64,000 nt of DNA, taken from the NCBI GenBank assembly GCA_949316235.1, contig OX438745.1, forward strand, positions 5,399,001 to 5,463,000. Reading direction: 5' to 3'. Every line of letters begins with the position of its first letter. The stretch's first letter is position 1. The position numbers were made by a program, and so were the translations under genes. Origin of the DNA: Oegoconia quadripuncta. Its lineage: Eukaryota > Arthropoda > Insecta > Lepidoptera > Autostichidae. A model generated the notes under the pieces. The model ran no database searches. It had not been told where the DNA came from and worked only from the letters and a program-made list of their open reading frames with translations. Shown piece by piece: positions 58,191-64,000 of this stretch.

Positions 58191-61100
58191 TCACAGCATC
58201 TTCGAGGACAAGTCCAGTTCGAGCTGCAGGTCCTGAATGGACTCCTTCTTCAGCAACGGTTTCTTGTCGCTCTCTTTTGTCTTTTTTGCGTTTTTCTTCT
58301 TTGTTGATCTGAAATTTCGATAACACTACTTTAGCACAGCAGATTAGTCACATCAAAGCACATGATAGGACAGAAGGACAAAGACAAGATCATCATATGA
58401 TGATCTCATCTTTGTACTTCTGGCTGATATCAGCCACAACACGTCCACTGCTGAACATAGGTCTCCCCCATAGAATTCCAGAGTAACCGGTTGGAAGAGG
58501 CCTGCATCCAGCGATTGCCCACTTACTACTTTCGTCACTTACTACAGCAGTTGGATGAGGCGAGTGGCAGAACAGATATGTCATGCCAGTTACTTTATCA
58601 CTTGTATTGTGCAGTTACCTGTTGACGACGCCGTCCGGATGGTACATCATCCGAATGATGTCCGCCTGTTGGAAGAGACGAGTGGCACAACAGATCTGTC
58701 AAGGACAACCAGTTACGTATTACTTATATAGTGCAGTTACCTGTTGACGACGCCGTCCGGATGGTCCATCATCCGGATGATGTCCGCTTGGTCGGACGAG
58801 TCTAATGGCGCGACCGATATATCGCGGACGGCTCGGAACTTGCCGCAGTTGTTGAGATGCTCGTTCTCGAGACGGAAGAAGTTCCAGATGAATCGTCTGG
58901 AATACAATATGTATAATATTAAATGGAAGCATTTGTGGCGTAGTCGTATTTTGCCGACCGAATGGTGTTGTGGATAGTGACTGTCAGCGAAACCAACGGT
59001 TGCGGTTTCGAATCACGCTTTTCCTGATTTGATATGACCTTGCGACACCGAAAACTAGCTACTGCATACTGTATGTAGTTTATACAACCCGACCAATAAT
59101 TATAATGTATAAATGTCGGTAAATTGATCAAATAAAGTTTTTTTTATATGTATAAATGTGAAAATAACCAGTGAACACAGTGAAATTGGGACCAGATGAG
59201 ATAAAAATAATCGTTCGTCGTACCACAAAGTATATACATTCAGTGTACTAAGTATCGGGAATTTGTCAATAAAACAAAAAATACAAATTATTCATGTAAA
59301 TTTATTTTATCGCCTTCAAAGTAGGCCCCATCGCTTGCAATACAACATCTCCACCGCTTTACCCAGTCTTCCATACATTTTTCATAGGCTATTTGCGGTA
59401 TGGCCTTTAGCTCATTCAGCGAATTTTCTTTTATGGCTTCTATCGACTCAAAACGTTTTCCTCGAAGTGGTAATTTTAACTTGGGAAATAAAAAAAAGTC
59501 AGACGGAGCCATATCAGGTGAATACTGTGCTTGGTCGAGAACTTTTGTTGAATTTTTCGCTAAAAACTCTTTCACTATAATGGCTGTGTGTGATGGTGCA
59601 TTATCATGGTGCAGCATCCATGAGTTGTGTTGCCACAAATCTGGACGTTTTCGGCGGATACTCTCACGCAAACGCTTCATGACGCCTAAATAATATTCTT
59701 TATTCACTGTTTCTCCCTCTGGAAGGAATTCGGAGTGAACCACACCACGGTAGTCAAAAAAAACTGTCAGCATCACCTTGATTTTGGAGCAACTTTGCCG
59801 CGGTTTTTTGGGTTTCGGCTCGTTTTTGAGACGCCATTCTGAAGACTGTTGGCTTGTTTGCATGTCGTACTCATAAACCCATGTCTCGTCGCCAGTTATT
59901 ATACGTTTCATAAAGGTCGGATCCGTAGAAGCTCGGGAAACCATGTCTTCAGCGACATGCTTTCGCTGCGCTTTTTGAACAAAATTGAGCTCTTTTGGAA
60001 CTAGTCGAGCGGCGACGCGTTTCATGCCTAAAATGTCAATGAGAATGTTGTGGACGGACTTAAAAGATATGTTCACCTCACTAGCCAACTCTCTCAGACT
60101 CATACGTCGATTTTCGAGCACTAGCTTCTTGATTCTGTCGATGTTTTCTTTGGTCGTAGCGGTTGAAGGTCTACCAGAACGAGGCAAGTCTACTACTACT
60201 TCTCGGCCTTCTTTAAAAGCCTTATACCATTCATAAGCCCTTGTTTTCGATATACACGATTCGCCGTAGGTATTTCGCAACATTTTTAGTGATTCACCAC
60301 ATGAAATATCATTTGAAACACAAAATTTAAGGCACACTCTTTGTTCAACAATATTTTCCATTGTAAAAATCGCCGAGGACTCAAAACTATGACCAACAAA
60401 AAGTGTAGTTTAAAACAAATTAAATGACAGATCCCGCTCAAATTTTGCGCGCTAAATCAGTACAGTGCTACCAACATGCAGTAAAAAAATTAGAACGACC
60501 TCTTTTACGCGGGTCTTTTTATTGACATATTCCCGATACTTTTTACACAGAGTAGTATATAAGCAAATAGGATAGGTACTTCTATCTCATAGTAATGTTT
60601 CACTTATAGACAAGTACTCGGAATTAATTGGTGCGAAGCTCCCAAAAAATCGCCAACCCGCAATAACATGAAGATTAGGGCAATTCCTCCCATGAAATAC
60701 GATGCAAATTGCTCCATGGGGCTTATGTTCTATAATGGACTCTTAAAGGCAGGGTTCCTTGCAGTGTCGCCATGAGGTATGGGGACTTGGAGAGACATAA
60801 ATATAACACAACTTGCTTCAATGGTGGTCGTTTAATTTCTGTATAAACCTTACTTAATTGTGTATAATATGATAGATATACTAGTACGGGAAAGGTAATT
60901 CATACACTACAGTTGATATGTGATACTGACAGTGGCTTGCCTAGGGTTTCAACATAGACCCAACTGACAATGTTCTTGTGGTTTTTACAGAGTTAGTGTA
61001 TTAGATATGTACCCACGCATGACATTTGACCGCCTAATTTGTAGTTTCTATAAGATATTTAAATGTACCATCCTTATTTAAACAATAAAGCGTATTTGAT

Positions 61101-61694
61101 TGATTGACGTTTCACTTTGACAAGTGCCAATGTTTAAATTATAGATTTCCTTAAATAGTTAATATTCCTGATCAAGTATTTAGTAAGGCAAGCCAGGCTT
61201 TTGGGTTTATATGAAGGTACCGCGACTGGATACTTCAGTATCCACAAGTTTCAACAAGGTTGCAGTTTCATCCAAGATTTGACCACCCGTTTGGTGTAGT
61301 GGTTAGAAACTATGCTGCTATACCAAAAGGTCGTGGGTTCGAATTCCGCTAGGGGCATATGTTTGTATGATGAATACGGACATGTGTACCCGAGTAATGG
61401 ATGTTTTTCATTTATATATGTATTCATTTACTAAAAAAAATGTATTTGTGTAGTGTATCAACCATCTGGTACCCACAACACAAGCCTAGTTGCTTAGTGT
61501 GGAACTAGATGGCGCTGTCTGTATATGTCCAAGGATATTTTTTTTTATTTATCTTTCCCATACCTGAACACCTCAAGTGGTGCGAGTATCGACGTCATAG
61601 TCTCGCCGCTGACGTAATGGTTCTCGGTGAGCATGAACGACAACGTCCAGATGAAACGCAGCACGAAGTCCTCCACTATCGCAAAGTAGTAGAA
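58191..61694 (-). CDS. XPR1: XPR1-type phosphate exporter, last three coding exons (5' part beyond the window)
   Basis: Exons in transcript order: 61694-61564, 58896-58741 and 58308-58191 (stop TGA at 58193-58191). Acceptors end CCAG, CCAG and TTTCAG; donors are GTATGG and GTAACT. Phases join: TTC AG/A CGA and AAC AG/A TCA. The product reads [20 protein letters not shown], then [39 protein letters not shown] and [11 protein letters not shown], diagnostic of the EXS domain of XPR1. A lysine-rich tail then ends [14 protein letters not shown]. Known for the family: XPR1 exports phosphate across the plasma membrane and senses inositol pyrophosphates through an N-terminal SPX domain; SPX and most of the EXS domain must lie past position 64000. 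The intron between 58897 and 61563 holds an intact mariner plus SINEs, and the last intron holds a partial duplicate of the penultimate exon. No canonical polyadenylation signal was found just downstream. Confidence 0.93.
58424..58529 (-). repeat. Retroelement 3' fragment (CCACTGCTGAACATAGGTCT family) in the XPR1 last intron
   Basis: CACGTCCACTGCTGAACATA, CATAGAATTCCAGAGTAACC and TGCATCCAGCGATTGCCC match the insertion at 62887-63044. Confidence 0.75.
58550..58789 (-). repeat. Tandem duplication covering the 3' end and donor of the XPR1 penultimate exon
   Basis: Copies 58550-58667 and 58668-58789 share GTTGGAT/AGAGGCGAGTGGC, AACAGAT-TGTCA and GTGCAGTTACCTGTTGACGA. The second is the end of the real exon (donor after 58741). 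The first encodes [16 protein letters not shown] with the same donor after 58619. Confidence 0.9.
58954..59022 (+). repeat. SINE family B, head fragment, in an XPR1 intron
   Basis: GACCGAATGGTGTTGTGGAT and CAGCGAAACCAACGGTTGCG; the rest is missing. Confidence 0.78.
59248..60543 (-). mobile_element. Full-length mariner transposon inside an XPR1 intron
   Basis: The element is 1,296 bp. Its ends are inverted repeats of about 27 bp sharing AAGTATCGGGAA and GTCAATAAAA, with a few mismatches between the two ends. TA flanks it on both sides (59246-59247 and 60544-60545), the target site used by the Tc1/mariner superfamily. It holds one open transposase frame with a 182-bp leader on the right and only 40 bp between stop codon and left end. 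It lies in sense orientation with XPR1. Confidence 0.93.
59288..60361 (-). CDS. Mariner transposase, intact, DD34D
   Basis: An uninterrupted 357-codon frame. The N-terminal third has two helix-turn-helix-like regions, with [20 protein letters not shown] between them and [18 protein letters not shown] in the second. The catalytic triad is visible: D in [11 protein letters not shown] in [10 protein letters not shown], and D in [20 protein letters not shown]. Exactly 34 residues separate the last two, the mariner signature. The linker reads [10 protein letters not shown] where many mariners have a WVPHEL-type motif. The length is near the usual 345 or so for the family. Known role: cut-and-paste transposition at TA sites. 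With the TIRs present and no stop or frameshift, the copy looks recent and possibly active; that is inference. The subfamily is not assigned. Confidence 0.95.
   Translation of the reverse strand: MENIVEQRVCLKFCVSNDISCGESLKMLRNTYGESCISKTRAYEWYKAFKEGREVVVDLPRSGRPSTATTKENIDRIKKLVLENRRMSLRELASEVNISFKSVHNILIDILGMKRVAARLVPKELNFVQKAQRKHVAEDMVSRASTDPTFMKRIITGDETWVYEYDMQTSQQSSEWRLKNEPKPKKPRQSCSKIKVMLTVFFDYRGVVHSEFLPEGETVNKEYYLGVMKRLRESIRRKRPDLWQHNSWMLHHDNAPSHTAIIVKEFLAKNSTKVLDQAQYSPDMAPSDFFLFPKLKLPLRGKRFESIEAIKENSLNELKAIPQIAYEKCMEDWVKRWRCCIASDGAYFEGDKINLHE
60544..61280. other. XPR1 intron sequence, nothing recognised
   Basis: AT-rich sequence between the mariner and the SINE at 61281. Confidence 0.45.
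61281..61551 (+). repeat. SINE family A, full-length, antisense in an XPR1 intron
   Basis: ACCCGTTTGGTGTAGTGGTT, GTCGTGGGTTCGAATTCCGC, and the tail GGAACTAGATGGCGCTGTCT. It ends about 12 bases from the donor of the 61564-61694 exon. Confidence 0.9.
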
Positions 61695-61784
61695 CTGGAG
61701 AATATATGAGAAATTTTCCTGATATAATAAGTTGTACATTAAAAATATTTAGAAAATCAAGTTTATAATTATTCTAGTACAAGT

Positions 61785-62088
61785 AGAGGCTCGGTGGCTC
61801 GGCATTTAAGACACGGACTTCGAATTTGGGAGGTCCGGGTTCGATTCCCAGGCAGGCCATGTACCAATGAGTTTTATATTTATTTTATAACTAATGTGCA
61901 TTTATCCGACTACTCTTAAACGGTGAAGGAAAACATCGTGAGGAAACCTGCATGGCTAAGAAATAAACATTCAAAGGCATGTGAAGTCCTCAAGCCGCAT
62001 TGGGCCGGCGTGGTGGACTAAGGCCTATACTCCCTCATAGACGAGGGAAGGCCTATATCCCTGTAGTGCGATGTTTACGGGTTGATGA
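61785..62088 (+). repeat. SINE family D, full-length, with 8-bp target duplication
   Basis: The tRNA-like head is GGCTCGGTGGCTCGGCATTT with B box GGTCCGGGTTCGATTCCCA. The body has AAACATCGTGAGGAAACCTG and the tail GGGTTGATGAT. TAGTACAA occurs just before the head and again at 62095-62102. No acceptor stem, so it is not a tRNA gene. Confidence 0.88.
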
Positions 62089-62511
62089 TAATTTTAGTAC
62101 AAAGAAGAGTAACATAAAGCCCATCAAACAGTTCCAGTAGCAATCTTCTGGCTCCATCTTCAGACCCTCGTCAAATGTGTAATGGAAAGTGCTCATGGCA
62201 ACAAAACAAACTAGCCCAAATTTGACTGTCTTGTCAAATGCCATTAGGGAGTTCCAGTCCCTACATCCCGGCTCCAGCATCAGATTATCTCGATGTTACC
62301 ATAATACTGCATTGTCACCGAACTTACACAAATATGCCAAATTTCAGCTCAATCAGATACCAGCAAGTGGGTGAAAAATGCTTTGCAAATTTTGAAACAG
62401 ACAACTTACATACGAACATTGCAAACTAAATAAAAGCTTGTAAAAAAAACATAATGTAAACGACCGATTGGTATAGTGGATAGTGACCCTGTCAGCGAAA
62501 TCAATCATTTT

Positions 62512-62828
62512 TAACCGCCTCCGTGTCTCAATGTAAACAACATTGGCTTTACGACTCTGAGTTTGTTCGGATGTTTAAGTACTCGGTTTGGTTGGTGGTA
62601 GGGCATATATAGGGTATAAATGTCCGCCTGGCTAGCTACCACCATCTTATCTAAATCTGCCGCTAAGCAGCAATGTTAATAGTATTGTTGTGTTCCGGTT
62701 GACAGAGATAAGACAGCCAGTCCCCCAAATGTGTTGGGGTTTCCGGGTCAGTACGCTTCCACCATCGACCTCATCTTCACTGAACATCAGGTGTGATTGA
62801 GGTCAAGTTCCAGCCCGTTGTGCATAAA
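62512..62828 (+). repeat. SINE family C, full-length, inserted in SINE B
   Basis: ACCGCCTCCGTGTCTCAATG at the head, CCAGTCCCCCAAATGTGTTG in the body, then AACATCAGGTGTGATTGAGG and an A run. AATCAA flanks both sides. The B box is poorly kept. Confidence 0.88.
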
Positions 62829-62886
62829 AAAAAATCAACCGTGGCGGGTTCGAATCTCGCGACGGATAAATGTTTGTGTGATGAAT

Positions 62887-63044
62887 CATCATCATATCAG
62901 CCCAGCCACAGAACGTCCACTGCTGAACATAGGCCTCCCCCATAGAATTCCACAGGGACCGGTTGGAAGCGGCCTGCGTCCAGCGATTTCCCGCGACCTT
63001 TATCAGGTTGTCTGTCCACCTTGTGAGTGGACGTTCGACGCTGT
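62887..63044 (-). repeat. LINE-type 3' fragment (CCACTGCTGAACATAGG family) inserted in SINE B
   Basis: CATCATCATATCAGCCCAGC, CCTCCCCCATAGAATTCCAC and TTGTGAGTGGACGTTCGACG. TGTGATGAAT is duplicated at its flanks. Confidence 0.85.
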
Positions 63045-63093
63045 GTGATGAATACGAACATTTATTTCCGAGTCATGGATGTCTATATAAATA

Positions 63094-63515
63094 TTGGGTC
63101 TTTACCTATGAAATTAGAGTTTTTTTTCTTCGTTAATCATATGTACCAATTCCTGCGATTTTCAAAGCTATATCCAAATTTGTTTTTTATTTGGAAAATG
63201 GAATATTATTTCAAGGTTTCACATGAAATATTTTTTAATTTCTGGGCTAAATCACATAATAAAAAAAATTGAACAGAGCTCTTTTCATGTGCTTCCCATA
63301 ATCATTTCTTAGATTCGCTGAAACTTTTATAAAGCGGTTACTTTTAAAAATTAACGCTGCCTATACTTAACTCAATGTTATCCGATAATACACACAAAGT
63401 TTAGCTAAATTTGGATTTGCCGTTCCCAAAAAAAAAATCAAAAATGTTTGTATGGAGAAAACAGTCTTAATGAAATTCTTCATACAAAACGCCAATTTCA
63501 TAGGTAAGGACCTAA
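63094..63515 (+). mobile_element. TA-flanked MITE (422-bp family), copy 3, inside a SINE
   Basis: Same ends and the same 422-bp length as copy 2. The host SINE (family B) reads TATAAATA before it and TATTTATGTATG after it. Removing the element and one TA restores the family-B sequence, which proves the element boundaries and the TA target. Confidence 0.93.
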
Positions 63516-63606
63516 TATTTATGTATGTTTATCCGTCATCTAGTATCTATAGCTTTGCTTAGTTTGAGACTAGATGATTGGTGTAGTCCAAAATATTTAT
63601 TTGTTT

Positions 63607-64000
63607 AATCCGATAGATGGCACTGACAACGTATAGCAGTCAAAATGCAGCACAGCACGGCTATTCCATAAAAAAAATGTGGTAATTTTTAAAGACTTAA
63701 GAGGCTGTTGTGTTATTTGTTGGATGTAGGACGTTATTGCGTTTTGGGTGTTTCGTTCGGTTTTCAGTGCTTCGTGGTTTGAGAAAAGTAATTAGTGCAT
63801 TCCCTGCCATAGTAGATACATATTTATGTCATTGCGTTCACACACATACACAATTTTTTTTTTAATATTCCACAGATTAATGGAACGTTTTTTATTATAA
63901 GGAGAGAAACGTTCGATGAGCGCCATCTATCGTCAATTTTAAGAACTCTTAACTAACTAAACGAAAACAAATCGATATTGAAAACATATCTTTAAAACAG
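63607..64000. other. No exon seen
   Basis: AT-rich; further XPR1 exons were looked for on the - strand and not found. Confidence 0.4.

Larger units (their letters stand above)
62460..63606 (+). repeat. SINE family B broken by three later insertions
   Basis: Pieces in order: 62460-62507, 62831-62886, 63043-63093 and 63516-63606 join to the family sequence. Between them lie a SINE C, a LINE-type fragment and the 422-bp MITE. Confidence 0.9.

Noticed and set aside
59263..59693. + strand frames over the mariner
   Set aside because: They are shadows of the transposase read from the other strand.
61785..61860. tRNA gene
   Set aside because: It has A- and B-box sequences but no acceptor stem, and it heads a 300-bp SINE with target duplications. 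The same applies to the heads of SINE families A, B and C.
62053..62280. - strand frame (FDKTVKFGLVCFVAMSTFHY) as an upstream XPR1 exon
   Set aside because: It does not match the XPR1 sequence expected before the 61694 exon, and the + strand text (TCAGATTATCTCGATGTTACC) looks like a dispersed lepidopteran repeat.

Overview
The window is a repeat-dense, AT-rich stretch of an insect nuclear genome, most likely a moth or butterfly (Lepidoptera). The evidence is small spliced exons set in long AT-rich introns, several tRNA-headed SINE families in many copies, MITE families with TA target sites, truncated non-LTR retrotransposons, Helitron-like ends (the AATATTATAAATGCGA type) and a mariner. No bacterial, viral or organellar gene was seen.

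Two host genes are recognised. CHMP3 (Vps24, an ESCRT-III subunit) lies complete on the + strand at 46379-49461, in six exons whose phases join into a 218-residue protein. The last three coding exons of XPR1 (phosphate exporter, EXS domain) lie on the - strand at 58191-61694; the rest of XPR1 must lie beyond the right edge. Its large intron carries an intact 1,296-bp mariner with an uninterrupted 357-codon DD34D transposase, TIRs and TA on both sides. A third, unrecognised gene is proposed on the - strand from three phase-compatible GC-rich exons near 17.0, 6.4 and 4.7 kb; the first has a hydrophobic segment.

Region by region: 0-4.6 kb holds repeats (a 422-bp-class MITE carrying a secondary insertion, a Helitron-like end). 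4.6-6.5 kb holds two of the candidate exons and a nine-unit, 90-bp tandem array built on one exon's 3' end and splice donor. 6.5-16 kb holds SINEs, one rebuilt as two perfect hairpins, other MITEs, a LINE 3' end and a Tc1-type deletion derivative with 270-bp inverted ends. 16.9 kb holds the first candidate exon. 17-46 kb holds no recognisable host gene and is a graveyard of LINE, SINE and MITE fragments, a long inverted repeat at 29 kb and a 166-bp tandem duplication at 38 kb. 46.4-49.5 kb is CHMP3. 49.6-58 kb is intergenic with a 1-kb foldback element. 58.2-61.7 kb is XPR1. 62.4-63.6 kb is one SINE broken by three later insertions.

CHMP3 and XPR1 act in unrelated processes and nothing suggests joint function. 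The most unusual signals concern how the DNA was rearranged: two exons in different genes have their 3' end plus splice donor tandemly duplicated, and several repeats carry snapback or inverted duplications. I found no convincing new multi-gene system.
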